Origin: Streptomyces sp. CB01201
GTDB taxonomy: Bacteria; Actinomycetota; Actinomycetes; Streptomycetales; Streptomycetaceae
DNA length: 64,000 nucleotides
Direction of reading: 5' to 3'
Assembly (NCBI RefSeq): GCF_002803085.1
Contig: NZ_NNBJ01000028.1
Location: 1 to 64,000 of the forward strand
Shown piece after piece: positions 16,140-25,633 of this stretch. The position numbers and the translations under genes are program-made. Below the pieces are notes generated by a model that searched no databases, was not told the DNA's origin, and worked only from the letters and a program-made list of their open reading frames with translations. The first letter of the stretch is position 1. Each line of letters starts with the position of its first letter.

Positions 16140-16958
16140 ATGCCCGTCGCCGATGCCGCCGCCCCCGGTGCCCTGCTCCTCTGCCGTGCCGAGCCTCCGG
16201 TGGTCCGACCGGTCGCCCATCTGCTGCGCGAGCGCATGCTGCTGGCGCCGGCGGGGGACGGCTGGAGCGTGCTCGTCCCCGCGGCCAAACCCTGGCTGAC
16301 CGGCGCGGGCCCGGTCGACGAGGTGCTGGCGGGCTGGGCGGGCGCGCTCACCGTCGCGGCGGGCCGGCCGGTGATCGCGCTGTGGTGGGACGACACCCGG
16401 GCCGGCTACACCCTGGCCTCGGGCTTCCGCCGGACGGTCGGATACGTCTGGCTGTCCGACGGCACACCGCTCGGCGAGGGCGAGGCGATGCGTACGTTCG
16501 CGGCCCGGCTGGGCCTCGATCCCGTACACGACATGGAGGCGCTCGACGGCCTGACCCGCCCCGATTCCGCCGCCGACGCCCGGGCCCGCCTCCTCGGCCT
16601 GGTCGCGATCCTGGCCCGCACGGGCGTCGTGCTGCCGGCCGGACTCGGCCCCGGGGAACCGACGGACCGGCTGCGTTCGGTGGCCGCGGCGCACGGTGCC
16701 GAGGCGATCGAATGGTCCGGCTGGCGCGATGCCGTACGCGCCGAACTCGACGCGGTCGAGGAGGGGCCGCTCGGCCCCTGGGTGCGGGGCCCCAAGGCCC
16801 GCCTGGTCGGCGCGGTCCAGCTGGCCGCGGGTCTCCCGCTCACGGCCTGGGGCCTCGTCCGCCGAAGCGGCGGCTGGACGACGGCGGGCGCGGTCCTGCT
16901 CGCCCACGGCGCCCTCGGCCTCGCGTACGACCGGATGCGGGCCCGGCCGGGCGCCTGA
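16140..16958 (+). CDS. Conserved hypothetical protein with C-terminal membrane segments
   Basis: The product is 272 residues. No catalytic motif is recognised. The first 230 residues are soluble, with TAGRPVIALWWDD-like hydrophobic strands (AAGRPVIALWWDDTRAGYTL). The last 45 contain one or two hydrophobic helices (LVGAVQLAAGLPLTAWGLV and TAGAVLLAHGALGLAY). I recognise it only as a protein conserved in Streptomyces. ATG 16140 is used because codon bias starts there. It is divergent from the DUF4097-padR operon, so the dyad at 15958 may affect it too. Confidence 0.7.
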   Translation: MPVADAAAPGALLLCRAEPPVVRPVAHLLRERMLLAPAGDGWSVLVPAAKPWLTGAGPVDEVLAGWAGALTVAAGRPVIALWWDDTRAGYTLASGFRRTVGYVWLSDGTPLGEGEAMRTFAARLGLDPVHDMEALDGLTRPDSAADARARLLGLVAILARTGVVLPAGLGPGEPTDRLRSVAAAHGAEAIEWSGWRDAVRAELDAVEEGPLGPWVRGPKARLVGAVQLAAGLPLTAWGLVRRSGGWTTAGAVLLAHGALGLAYDRMRARPGA

Positions 16959-17067
16959 TCCGGGCCGGGCGCCAGACCGGTAGCGCGGCCGGTATCGCGA
17001 CCGGCATCCCGATACGCAGGACGCGTGGGGCCGTTCCGCCGGGGACGGCTGGACGGGACGCCCCGGA

Positions 17068-17250
17068 CTACTCGTCCTCGTCCTCGTCGTCGAGCCGGGC
17101 CAGCCAGGTGGCGAGCCGCTCCACCGGGACCTCGAAGTCCGGGTTCAGATCGACGAAGGTGCGCAGCTGCTCGGCGAGCCACTCGAAGGTGACCTCCTCC
17201 TCGCCGCGCCGCTTCTCCAGCTCCTCGATGCCGCGGTCGGTGAAGTACAC
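17068..17250 (-). CDS. Small acidic conserved protein (DUF6104 type)
   Basis: The product is 60 residues starting at GTG 17250, with CCAGGAG six bases upstream. It reads MYFTDRGIEELEKRRGEEEV followed by TFEWLAEQLRTFVDL and ends in an acidic run. The sequence is strongly conserved in streptomycetes and the function is unknown. It is convergent with the gene at 16140 and divergent from the membrane protein gene at 17412. Confidence 0.8.
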   Translation of the reverse strand: MYFTDRGIEELEKRRGEEEVTFEWLAEQLRTFVDLNPDFEVPVERLATWLARLDDEDEDE

Positions 17251-17411
17251 AACTTGCTCCTGGGACGCCGTACCGGATGTTCGCCCTTCAGCGTATCCGG
17301 CGCCCGCCGCCCCCGTTGAACGCCCTTTGCGTCCGCTTGGGATCCCCATGGGTCGATCATCGGAGCGTCACTGATAGCTTCCGATCGATTTGTGTTCCGG
17401 GGGGAGATTCG

Positions 17412-17909
17412 GTGAAGGTCCAGGTATTCACGACGCGCCAAGCGGTGAGCGCGTCCGTTTTCGCGGGTGGTGTGCTGTTCGCCATCGCCGTCAGCCTTTC
17501 GTCCGCCGTCCTCCAGGCCGTGATCGGAGTGGCCGCGCTGGCTCTGGTCGTACGGTTCCTCGCGTTGCCCTCCCAGGTGTGGGTGCGAATCGACGCCGAC
17601 GCCATCTCGTGGCGTACGCCGCGGTCCGGCGTGAAGAACGGTTTGCCGCCGTCCGGCACCGTGGCCCTGTCGGACGTGGCCGAGGCCACCGTGGTCAGGG
17701 ACCGCACGACCATACGGACCTTCGGGGCTGCCAAGCAGATGGAAATGCGGGGGGTACGGCTGACCCTGCGGTCCGGGGAGACCGTCATGCTGCCGGTCCG
17801 CGCCGCCGCCTCCAATGTGAGCGCCGCGTCGCCGCTCCGGCGGCTCGTCGACGAACTCCGGCGCCAGCACCCCGAGTTGGCCACCGGCCTCGCCGTGCCG
17901 ACCATGTGA
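17412..17909 (+). CDS. Small membrane protein with PH-like cytoplasmic domain
   Basis: The product is 165 residues from GTG 17412 (GGGGAG upstream). Two hydrophobic helices lie at about residues 13-50. The rest is a beta-rich soluble domain (VWVRIDADAISWRTP, VRLTLRSGETVMLPV) that resembles bacterial PH-like domains in pattern only. No functional residues can be named. It is transcribed alone or with the DUF6191 gene 176 bases further on. Confidence 0.65.
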   Translation: MKVQVFTTRQAVSASVFAGGVLFAIAVSLSSAVLQAVIGVAALALVVRFLALPSQVWVRIDADAISWRTPRSGVKNGLPPSGTVALSDVAEATVVRDRTTIRTFGAAKQMEMRGVRLTLRSGETVMLPVRAAASNVSAASPLRRLVDELRRQHPELATGLAVPTM

Positions 17910-18085
17910 GCGGCCCGGTACCCGATTCGCCCGGCGGGTCCGGGGTACCGCGAGGTCACCGTGCCCGAGCGTTTCCGCGGGGCCTTCCCGGGACGCGGCC
18001 GGCGGATCCGGTCGTCATGATCGGGATCTGACAGGGCCCGCACAGCGTTGTGTGAGTACGGGACGGCTGACGGAGGTGGCTTCGG

Positions 18086-18433
18086 ATGTTCGGTGGGCTC
18101 GGCGAGATTTTCGCGCCCGGGCGGCGGCACACGGAAGAGGAGCGCCGGCGTCAGGAGATCACCCTCGACGAGGTCGGCGACTCCGATCCCGGCCGTGGCC
18201 CGATAGACCTGGCCAGCGGCAGCGTGGTCATACGGGTGTCCCCGTCCCCGAGCGGGGGCGCCGGGCCCACCCATGAGGACGCCGTGGCACCGGACGGTGA
18301 CGGTCCCGTAGGCCCCACAAGCCCCGCAGACCCTGGCGGTCCCGCTGGGCACGACGGCCCCGGTCCCGATCCTCATGCTCCCGCGGGCCGCGACGACCCC
18401 GGCGCCCCCGACGATCACGACGGCGGGCGCTGA
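18086..18433 (+). CDS. DUF6191-type small protein
   Basis: The product is 115 residues. The first 50 match a family conserved in actinomycetes (LGEIFAPGRRHTEEERRR, then DPGRGPIDLASG). The second half is a Gly-Pro-Asp-rich low-complexity tail that looks disordered. Function unknown. An unusually long hairpin follows its stop by 12 bases. Confidence 0.7.
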   Translation: MFGGLGEIFAPGRRHTEEERRRQEITLDEVGDSDPGRGPIDLASGSVVIRVSPSPSGGAGPTHEDAVAPDGDGPVGPTSPADPGGPAGHDGPGPDPHAPAGRDDPGAPDDHDGGR

Positions 18434-18444
18434 GCACGCCCGTC

Positions 18445-18498
18445 CATGCCGAAGGGCCCGGCATCCCGATTCCACGGGATGCCGGGCCCTTCGGCATG
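18445..18498. terminator. Perfect 24-bp hairpin between convergent genes
   Basis: The arms at 18445-18468 and 18475-18498 (starting CATGCCGAAGGGCCCGGCAT) are perfectly complementary with a 6-base loop ATTCCA. No T-run follows on either side. It separates the DUF6191 gene from sucA and should terminate both strands. Confidence 0.8.
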
Positions 18499-18547
18499 CG
18501 TACGGCCGTCGGCGACCAGTCGGTGACCGGTCGCCGACCTGCTGGGG

Positions 18548-21500
18548 CTAGGCCTCGAAGACCTCGTTGACCAGCTGCTCCTGCTCCTGCTCGTGGCGCT
18601 TCTTCGAGCCCACCGCCGGGGACGAGCCGTGCGGCCGCGAGATGCGGCGCAGGCGCTCGCCGTGCGGCACGTCCGCGCCGACGGCCAGGTCCAGGTGGTC
18701 GATCAGGTTGAGCGCGATGAACGGCCAGGCACCCTGGTTCGCCGGCTCCTCCTGGGCCCACAGGTACTTCTCGGCGTTCGGGAACTTGGCGATCTCCGCC
18801 TGGAGCTCGGCACCCGGCAGCGGGTACAGGCGCTCGATGCGGATAATCGCCGTGTTGGCAGCCGCAGCGTCGTTCGCGCCGCGCTTGTCGCGCTCGGCGG
18901 CCAGGTCGTAGTAGACCTTGCCCGCGCAGAAGACGACCTTGCGGACCGCGTTGGCGTCCACGTGCTCGTCGCCGATCACCGGGCGGAAGCCGCCGTTGGT
19001 GAACTCCTCGGCCTTCGACGCCGCCGCCTTCAGACGCAGCATCGACTTCGGGGTGAAGACGATGAGCGGCTTGTGGTGCGGGTTGTGGACCTGCCAGCGC
19101 AGCAGGTGGAAGTAGTTCGACGGCAGCGTCGGCATCGCGACCGTCATGTTGTTCTGCGCGCACATCTGGAGGAAGCGCTCGGGGCGGGCGGACGAGTGGT
19201 CCGGGCCCTGGCCCTCGTAGCCGTGCGGCAGCAGCAGCGTGACGCCGGAGGTCTGGCCCCACTTCTGCTCGGCCGAGGAGATGAACTCGTCCACGACCGT
19301 CTGGGCACCGTTGACGAAGTCGCCGAACTGCGCCTCCCACATCACCAGGGACTCGGGACGGGCCAGCGAGTAGCCGTACTCGAAGCCCATCGCCGCGTAC
19401 TCGGAGAGCAGCGAGTCGTAGACGTTGTAGCGCGCCTGGTCCTCGGACAGGTACATGAGCGGGGTGTAGTCCTCGCCCGTGACCTGGTCGACCAGGACCG
19501 CGTGGCGCTGGCCGAAGGTGCCGCGGCGGGTGTCCTGGCCGGAGAGCCGGACCGGGACGCCCTCGATGAGCAGCGAACCGATGGCCAGCGTCTCGCCCAT
19601 GCCCCAGTCGATCGTGCCGTCCTCGACGGAGGCGGCGCGGCGCAGCATCTGCGGCATCAGACGCGGGTGCACGGTGATCCGGTCGGGGATGTTCACCTGA
19701 GACTCGGCGATCCGCTTGACGACCTCCTGGGAGACCGCCGTGGAGACCGCGACCGGGAACTGGGCCTGCGCGTCGGTCGAGTGGATCTCGCTCGGCGCCG
19801 AGGTGGCCTCGCGGACCTCCGCGAACACCTTCTCCAGCTGGCCCTGGAAGTCCTGGAGGGCCTGCTCGGCCTCTTCCAGGGTGATGTCGCCGCGACCGAT
19901 GAGCGACTCGGTGTAGAGCTTGCGCACCGAGCGCTTCTTGTCGATCAGGTTGTACATCTGCGGGTTGGTGAACTGCGGGTTGTCGCCCTCGTTGTGACCG
20001 CGGCGGCGGTAGCAGATGAGGTCGATCACGACGTCCTTGTTGAACGTCTGGCGGAACTCGAAGGCGAGCCGCGCGACGCGGACCACGGCCTCCGGGTCGT
20101 CGCCGTTCACGTGGATGATCGGCGCCTCGATCATGCGGGCCACGTCGGTGGCGTACATGGAGGAGCGCGACGACTCCGGGGCGGCGGTGAAGCCGACCTG
20201 GTTGTTGATGACGATGTGGACCGTGCCGCCGGTGCGGTAGCCGCGCAGCTGCGACATGTTCAGGGTCTCGGCGACCACACCCTGGCCGGCGAAGGCCGCG
20301 TCACCGTGCAGGGCGACCGGCAGGACCGTGAAGTCCGTGCCGCCCTTGTTGATGACGTCCTGCTTGGCGCGGGCGACACCCTCCAGGACCGGGTCGACCG
20401 CCTCCAGGTGCGAGGGGTTCGCGACCAGCGAGACCTTGATCTGCTCGCCGTCCAGGCCGGTGAAGGTGCCGGAGGCGCCCAGGTGGTACTTCACGTCGCC
20501 GGAGCCGTGCATCGACTTCGGGTCGAGGTTGCCCTCGAACTCGCGGAAGATCTGCGCGTACGACTTGCCGACGATGTTGGCGAGGACGTTCAGGCGGCCG
20601 CGGTGGGCCATGCCGATGACGACCTCGTCCAGGCGCGACTCGGCGGCGCTGTCGATGACGGCGTCGAGCAGCGGGATGACCGACTCGCCGCCCTCAAGGG
20701 AGAAGCGCTTCTGGCCGACGTACTTGGTCTGGAGGAACGTCTCGAACGCCTCCGCGGCGTTCAGGCGGCGCAGGATGCGCAGCTGCTCCTCGCGCTCCGG
20801 CTTGGAGTGCGAGCGCTCGACGCGGTCCTGGATCCACTTGCGCTGCTTGGGGTCCTGGATGTGCATGAACTCGATGCCGGTGGTGCGGCAGTACGAGTCG
20901 CGCAGGACGCCGAGGACGTCGCGCAGCTTCATCAGGGACTTGCCGGCGAAGCCGCCGACCGCGAACTCCCGCTCCAGGTCCCACAGGGTGAGGCCGTGCT
21001 CGGTGATGTCCAGGTCGGGGTGCTTGCGCTGGCGGTACTCCAGCGGGTCGGTGTCGGCCATGACGTGGCCGCGGACCCGGTAGGAGTGGATCAGCTCGAA
21101 GACGCGGGCGGCCTTCGTGACGTCGTCGTCGTGCGAGGCGTCGATGTCCTTGAGCCAGCGGACCGGCTCGTAGGGGATGCGCAGCGCCTCGAAGATGTCG
21201 TCGTAGAACTCGCTGTCGCCGAGCAGCAGGTTGGCGACGATCCGCAGGAACTCGCCGGACGCCGCACCCTGGATGACCCGGTGGTCGTACGTCGAGGTGA
21301 GGGTCATCACCTTCGAGATGCCCAGCTTGTTCAGGGTGTCCTGCGAGGTGCCCTGGAACTCGGCCGGGTAGTCCATCGAGCCGACGCCCATGATGACCGA
21401 CTGGCCGGGCATCAGACGCGGCACGGAGTGCACGGTGCCGAGGCCGCCGGGGTTGGTCAGCGAGACGGTGACGCCGGTGAAGTCGTCCATCGTCAGCTTG

Positions 21501-22414
21501 TTGTTCCGGGCCCGGCGGACGATGTCCTCGTAGGCCTGCCAGAACTCGAAGAAGTTGAGCGTCTCGGCCTTCTTGATGCCGGCGACGACGAGCTGGCGGT
21601 CGCCGTTGGGCTTCACCAGGTCGATGGCCAGACCGAAGTTCACGTGGTCCGGCTTGACCAGGGTCGGCTTGCCGTCCTTCTCGACGAAGGAGTGGTTCAT
21701 CGACGGCATGGCCTTGATGGCCTGCACCATCGCGTACCCGATGAGGTGGGTGAAGGAGACCTTCCCGCCCCGGGCGCGCTTGAGGTGGTTGTTGATGACG
21801 ATGCGGTTGTCGAACAGGAGCTTCACCGGGACGGCGCGCACGGACGTGGCCGTGGGCACCTCAAGGGAGGCGTTCATGTTCTTGGCGACCGCGGCGGAGG
21901 GACCGCGCAGCGTCACGTACTCGGGACCGGCCGGGGCCTCCTTGGCCTCGACCGCCTTGGCCTCGGCCGCCTTGGGGGCGGCCTTGGCGGCGGGCGCGGC
22001 GGTGGCCGCGGGCTTCGCCGGAGCCGGAGCCGGAGCCGGAGCCTGGGCCGGGGCGGCGGCCGGAGCCGCGGCCTTCACCGGCGCCGGAGCGGCGGCCGGG
22101 GTGGCCGGCGCCGCGGGTGCCGGGGCGGCCTGGGCCGGGGCTGCGGGAGCGGCCGGAGCCGCTGCGGCAGGCGCGGCTGCCGGGGCCGCGGTGGGAGCAC
22201 CCTGAACAGGGTTGTCCGCCGTGCCGGTGGCACCCGGCTTGTAGTCGGCGAAGAAGTCCCACCAGGCACGGTCGACCGAATTGGGATCCTGGAGGTACTG
22301 CTGATAAATCTCGTCGACAAGCCACTCATTGGCACCAAAGCCGGCCGCAGGGTTCTTGCCCTGCCCGTCTTGGTCGGTCGAGACGCTCGAATTACTGGGG
22401 GACTGAGACGACAC
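18548..22414 (-). CDS. sucA: Multifunctional 2-oxoglutarate decarboxylase/dehydrogenase E1-E2 protein
   Basis: The product is about 1288 residues, the fused form of actinobacteria (kgd/OdhA). Residues 1-50 form an E1 oligomerisation segment (GANEWLVDEIYQQYLQDPNS). Residues 55-160 are an Ala/Pro-rich linker. Residues 170-400 form the E2 succinyltransferase domain, without a lipoyl domain, ending in the active-site motif DHRVIQGAASGEFL. The remainder is the thiamine-diphosphate E1 domain (HGDAAFAGQGVVAETLNMSQ, VINNQVGFT). It decarboxylates 2-oxoglutarate and feeds succinyl-CoA formation with separate E2p/E3 subunits. GTG 22414 (SSQSPSNSS) is preferred to GTG 22441 by recalled homologues. The gene is monocistronic, downstream of a two-component system. 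Confidence 0.94.
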   Translation of the reverse strand: MSSQSPSNSSVSTDQDGQGKNPAAGFGANEWLVDEIYQQYLQDPNSVDRAWWDFFADYKPGATGTADNPVQGAPTAAPAAAPAAAAPAAPAAPAQAAPAPAAPATPAAAPAPVKAAAPAAAPAQAPAPAPAPAKPAATAAPAAKAAPKAAEAKAVEAKEAPAGPEYVTLRGPSAAVAKNMNASLEVPTATSVRAVPVKLLFDNRIVINNHLKRARGGKVSFTHLIGYAMVQAIKAMPSMNHSFVEKDGKPTLVKPDHVNFGLAIDLVKPNGDRQLVVAGIKKAETLNFFEFWQAYEDIVRRARNNKLTMDDFTGVTVSLTNPGGLGTVHSVPRLMPGQSVIMGVGSMDYPAEFQGTSQDTLNKLGISKVMTLTSTYDHRVIQGAASGEFLRIVANLLLGDSEFYDDIFEALRIPYEPVRWLKDIDASHDDDVTKAARVFELIHSYRVRGHVMADTDPLEYRQRKHPDLDITEHGLTLWDLEREFAVGGFAGKSLMKLRDVLGVLRDSYCRTTGIEFMHIQDPKQRKWIQDRVERSHSKPEREEQLRILRRLNAAEAFETFLQTKYVGQKRFSLEGGESVIPLLDAVIDSAAESRLDEVVIGMAHRGRLNVLANIVGKSYAQIFREFEGNLDPKSMHGSGDVKYHLGASGTFTGLDGEQIKVSLVANPSHLEAVDPVLEGVARAKQDVINKGGTDFTVLPVALHGDAAFAGQGVVAETLNMSQLRGYRTGGTVHIVINNQVGFTAAPESSRSSMYATDVARMIEAPIIHVNGDDPEAVVRVARLAFEFRQTFNKDVVIDLICYRRRGHNEGDNPQFTNPQMYNLIDKKRSVRKLYTESLIGRGDITLEEAEQALQDFQGQLEKVFAEVREATSAPSEIHSTDAQAQFPVAVSTAVSQEVVKRIAESQVNIPDRITVHPRLMPQMLRRAASVEDGTIDWGMGETLAIGSLLIEGVPVRLSGQDTRRGTFGQRHAVLVDQVTGEDYTPLMYLSEDQARYNVYDSLLSEYAAMGFEYGYSLARPESLVMWEAQFGDFVNGAQTVVDEFISSAEQKWGQTSGVTLLLPHGYEGQGPDHSSARPERFLQMCAQNNMTVAMPTLPSNYFHLLRWQVHNPHHKPLIVFTPKSMLRLKAAASKAEEFTNGGFRPVIGDEHVDANAVRKVVFCAGKVYYDLAAERDKRGANDAAAANTAIIRIERLYPLPGAELQAEIAKFPNAEKYLWAQEEPANQGAWPFIALNLIDHLDLAVGADVPHGERLRRISRPHGSSPAVGSKKRHEQEQEQLVNEVFEA

Positions 22415-22694
22415 GGCGGTAACCGCCCTCTTCCGCTTCACAAGGTGATGGACAGCGGAAATAAAGGCTACGCCTTGCCGGCGTGGACGTGCAGGCCGGG
22501 CTTGCCACAGTCGCGTAAGTCACACCGGAACCCTGGTTTCAGGGCGCGAAATGGCGGGAAACAAGCGTGGTTCCGCTGCTGCGCGCGCCGGTCCGGGTAC
22601 GCGACAGTGCGGCTACGGCCCCCTGGCCCGCACCCTGAACGACCGCTTCCGCCGGTGACCACGCAGAACGGCCGCTTCCGGTTCGAACTTTACG
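22415..22694. other. Upstream region of sucA with spaced direct repeats
   Basis: About 280 bases between the kinase stop and sucA. Two near-identical 15-mers, GAACGACCGCTTCCG (22637-22651) and GAACGGCCGCTTCCG (22666-22680), lie 29 bases apart start to start, close to three helical turns. They may bind a regulator. No gene or known RNA seen. Confidence 0.35.
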
Positions 22695-23885
22695 TCAACT
22701 TTGCGGGCGGGGAGTGCCCGGGAGGGTGACCTGGATCCGGCAGCCCCGCGCGGATTCGGCCACGCCGATCCGGCCACCGTGAAGATCCACCGCCCAGCGC
22801 GCGATGGCGAGCCCGAGCCCCGTGCCGCCGTCGCTGCCGGGGCCGTGCGGGGCGGTCGCGGTGCCGCGGTTGAACCGCTCGAAGACCCGGTGCCACTCCG
22901 ACTGCGGTATGCCGGGCCCCTCGTCCAGGACCTCCAGGTCGAGCGACTCGGGCTGCGGGCCGCGCCGGGCCCGTACCGTCACGCGGCCGTGCGGCGGGGA
23001 GTGCTTGACCGCGTTGTCGATGAGATTCGCCACGACCTGGTGCAGCCGCTCGGCATCCGCGTGCGCGGTCAGCTCGGGCGGCGAGACGTCCAGGTGCAGA
23101 TGGACATCGGTGCGCTGGTGGTTGCCCGAGCCGGAGGACAGCTTGCGCTGGGCCGCCGCCAGGTTGGCCTCCTTGAGGACGCCGGACAGATACGGCCACA
23201 CCTCGAAACGGTGGGCGCGCAGCGTGACCACGCCGTTGTCCAGGCGGGACAGGTCGAGGAGGGTCTCGACCAGGCGGCCCAGGCGCTCGGTCTGCTTGAG
23301 GGCCGTGCGCATCGTCTCCGGGTCGGCGGCCGAGACCCCGTCCACCACGTTCTCCAGGACCGCGCGCAGCGCCGCGATGGGCGTGCGCAGCTCGTGGGAG
23401 ACATTCGCCACGAGTTCCTTGCGGTGCCGGTCCACGGCCTCCAGATCGTCGGCCATGCGGTTGATGGTGCCCGCGAGGTCGCCGAGCTCGTCGCGGCGGT
23501 CGGCGCCGCGCACCCGGCGCGTGTAGTCGCCGTGCGAGATGGCGCGGGCGACCGTGTTCATCTCGTCCAGCGGGGCGGTGAGCCCATGGGCGACGAACTG
23601 GGTGATCAGCAGGGTCGCTATCACCGAGAACACGGTGATGAAGCGGAGCTCGGTACGGGTCTGCAAGGCCACCATGAGCAGCCCTGTGGTGATGAACACG
23701 GAGACCACGACGAGCGTGCCGAGCTTGGTCTTGATCGAGATCGACACCGACCGCAGCCCGGCCGCTATCCGGCCGCGCAGCCCGCGCAGGGCCCTGGCCC
23801 AGCCGCCGCGCCGGGCGGGCTCGTCCCAGCCGGGCCGCTCGCCGCTGCCGCGCAGCTGCCGGGCCCGGTCTCCGGCCCGGCTCAT
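22695..23885 (-). CDS. Sensor histidine kinase
   Basis: The product is 396 residues. A cytoplasmic N-terminus of about 48 residues is followed by two membrane helices (LGTLVVVSVFITTGLLMVAL, then FSVIATLLITQFVA) with almost no extracellular loop, so it senses from within the membrane or cytoplasm. A HAMP-like linker, an H box (NVSHELRTPIAAL), an N box (NLIDNAVKHSPP) and a G box (GGTGLGLAIARWA) follow. The start overlaps the response-regulator stop as ATGA, giving co-translation. Signal unknown; the position upstream of sucA on the same strand is conserved in my recollection of S. coelicolor. Confidence 0.92.
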   Translation of the reverse strand: MSRAGDRARQLRGSGERPGWDEPARRGGWARALRGLRGRIAAGLRSVSISIKTKLGTLVVVSVFITTGLLMVALQTRTELRFITVFSVIATLLITQFVAHGLTAPLDEMNTVARAISHGDYTRRVRGADRRDELGDLAGTINRMADDLEAVDRHRKELVANVSHELRTPIAALRAVLENVVDGVSAADPETMRTALKQTERLGRLVETLLDLSRLDNGVVTLRAHRFEVWPYLSGVLKEANLAAAQRKLSSGSGNHQRTDVHLHLDVSPPELTAHADAERLHQVVANLIDNAVKHSPPHGRVTVRARRGPQPESLDLEVLDEGPGIPQSEWHRVFERFNRGTATAPHGPGSDGGTGLGLAIARWAVDLHGGRIGVAESARGCRIQVTLPGTPRPQS

Positions 23886-24619
23886 GGCGCCGGGGTCTCC
23901 AGCGCGTAACCCACGCCGTGGACCGTACGGATCCGCTCGGCGCCGATCTTGCGGCGGAGCGCCTTGATGTGGCTGTCCACGGTCCGGGTGCCGGACGCGT
24001 CGGCCCAGTCCCACACCTCGGCGAGCAGCTGCTCGCGCGAGAGGACGGCGCGCGGCGTGTTCGCCAGGCAGCTCAGCAGGTCGAACTCGGTCGGCGTCAG
24101 ATGGACGTCCTCGCCGCGCACCCGTACCCGGCGCTGCGCGTGGTCGATCTCCAGCTCGCCGAGCCGGAGTATGCCCGTACGCGGCGTGGTGGCGGCCAGC
24201 GCGGCGCGCTCCACCCGGCGCAGCAGGACGTGCACCCGGGCCGCGAGCTCGCGCATCGAGAACGGCTTGGTCATGTAGTCGTCCGCGCCGACGCCGAGCC
24301 CGACCAGCATGTCGGTCTCGTCGTCGCGGGCCGTCAGCATGAGGACCGGCACGGGCCGGCGGGCCTGGACCCGGCGGCAGACCTCCAGGCCGTCGAAGCC
24401 CGGCAGCATGATGTCGAGGACCATGAGGTCCGGTTGCCAGGCCTCGGCCGTGTCGACGGCCGCGGGGCCGTCGACGGCCGTCTGCACCTGGAAGCCCTCG
24501 GCCCGCAGACGGGCCGCGATGGCGTCGACGATCGTCGTGTCGTCCTCGACGACCAGCACCCTGCGCTGGGCGCCGGGGGTCGCCGCGACGCCGTTGTGGC
24601 CGGTGTGTGTCTGCTCCAT
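23882..24619 (-). CDS. OmpR-family response regulator
   Basis: The product is 245 residues. The receiver domain (residues 20-135) has acidic pocket VVEDD, phosphoacceptor Asp in LMVLDIMLPG, Thr in MLTAR and Lys in YMTKPFS. The C-terminal winged helix (residues 150-242) has LTPTEFDLLSCLA and RTVDSHIKALRRKI. It is activated by the kinase encoded downstream, with which it overlaps by ATGA. A dyad at 24649-24670 just upstream of its start may be an autoregulatory site. Confidence 0.93.
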   Translation of the reverse strand: MEQTHTGHNGVAATPGAQRRVLVVEDDTTIVDAIAARLRAEGFQVQTAVDGPAAVDTAEAWQPDLMVLDIMLPGFDGLEVCRRVQARRPVPVLMLTARDDETDMLVGLGVGADDYMTKPFSMRELAARVHVLLRRVERAALAATTPRTGILRLGELEIDHAQRRVRVRGEDVHLTPTEFDLLSCLANTPRAVLSREQLLAEVWDWADASGTRTVDSHIKALRRKIGAERIRTVHGVGYALETPAP

Positions 24620-24648
24620 CGGTTGCCCCGCCCTGAATGTGCTCGCCC

Positions 24649-24670
24649 GGGGATCCGTGGGGTGATCCCC
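24649..24670. promoter_or_regulatory. Dyad upstream of the response-regulator gene
   Basis: GGGGATC (24649-24655) and GATCCCC (24664-24670) are perfect arms with an 8-base spacer, ending about 30 bases from the regulator start. Candidate operator or attenuating hairpin. Confidence 0.4.
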
Positions 24671-24709
24671 TGTGTGGCTCAGAGACTAGAGGCACTTTCC
24701 GTATCTCGG

Positions 24710-25378
24710 CTACGCAGGGCGAACACCGAGATGGACCACGTCAGGGACGCCCCGGGCAACTCGGATCTCTTTGGTATTTACCCCGGTGAATCCGGCATTA
24801 CGGAGTGCCTGCTCAAAGGCGGGGGACGGCTGTGCGGACCATACGGCGAGCACTCCGCCGGGCCTCAACCGCCGTGCGCAGTGGGCGAGTCCGGCCGGTG
24901 AGTACAGTCCGCCGTTGCCCTCGGTGACCGTCCAGTCGGGCCCGTTGTCGATGTCGAGGCAGAGCGCGTCGAAGGTGTTCTGGGCGGTCCGTACGTAATC
25001 GACCAGATCGGCCTGGATGATCCGGGTGCGCGAATCGGACAGAGCCGGGCCGGAAATGGCGCGGAGCGGACCCGTGCGGTGCCAGTCGATGATGGCCTTC
25101 TCCCGCTCAAGCACGGTGATTTGGCCCCAGCGGGGGTCCTGCGCCGCATGTGCGAGGGAGAAGCCGACGCCCAGCCCGCCGATGAGAACGGAAGGGCTGG
25201 ATGTGCCTGGCAGAAGTGTGTCGTACGCCGCATCGATGAGCAGCCGTTCCGAGCGGCCGTCGGAAGTGTCCATGAGGAAGCACCCGTTGGCGATGATCTC
25301 GAAATGCGCGCCGCGCCGCCGCAGCACGACTTCCCCGTGCGGTCCCTCCCGCCGGTCGAGGGTGGCGATGTCGTCCAT
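24710..25378 (-). CDS. Spermidine-synthase-like protein
   Basis: The product is 222 residues from ATG 25378. The Rossmann core shows SVLIGGLGVGFSLAHA and ITVLEREKAIIDWHRTG, with DALCLDIDNGPDW as the catalytic-loop region. In spermidine synthases this loop carries a DY pair; here DNGPDW differs, so the substrate may not be putrescine. The short length suggests the small actinobacterial subgroup often called spermidine synthase or PABS-fold methyltransferase. It is upstream of the two-component genes but separated from them by about 90 bases. Confidence 0.8.
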   Translation of the reverse strand: MDDIATLDRREGPHGEVVLRRRGAHFEIIANGCFLMDTSDGRSERLLIDAAYDTLLPGTSSPSVLIGGLGVGFSLAHAAQDPRWGQITVLEREKAIIDWHRTGPLRAISGPALSDSRTRIIQADLVDYVRTAQNTFDALCLDIDNGPDWTVTEGNGGLYSPAGLAHCARRLRPGGVLAVWSAQPSPAFEQALRNAGFTGVNTKEIRVARGVPDVVHLGVRPA

Positions 25379-25633
25379 GTCCGTGAGAATGCCGTGTCCG
25401 GCCGCGCCGCGCACGCGAGTTGTGGGTCTCGTACGGGTGGCGCGGCGTGCCCCGGACGCTCAGGATGTGTCAAAGGTTGTCCGATGTGGCGCACGCCATA
25501 GACGGGTCCGGAGACGATCACGGAAGGTGAGCCGTTGTAAGGCAGGTAAGCGAGAACGGAACACGGCCGGAGAACGCGGGCGTGGCTTGATTCGGGGCGC
25601 GTACACGGTGTCCCGGGGAAGGGGCCTCTCCCG

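Noticed and set aside
18593..22729. Open frame of 1378 codons on the plus strand opposite sucA
   Set aside because: It is the antisense shadow of sucA: long open frames on the opposite strand are expected at this GC content, no ribosome-binding site or domain is visible, and the sucA frame matches a known protein throughout.
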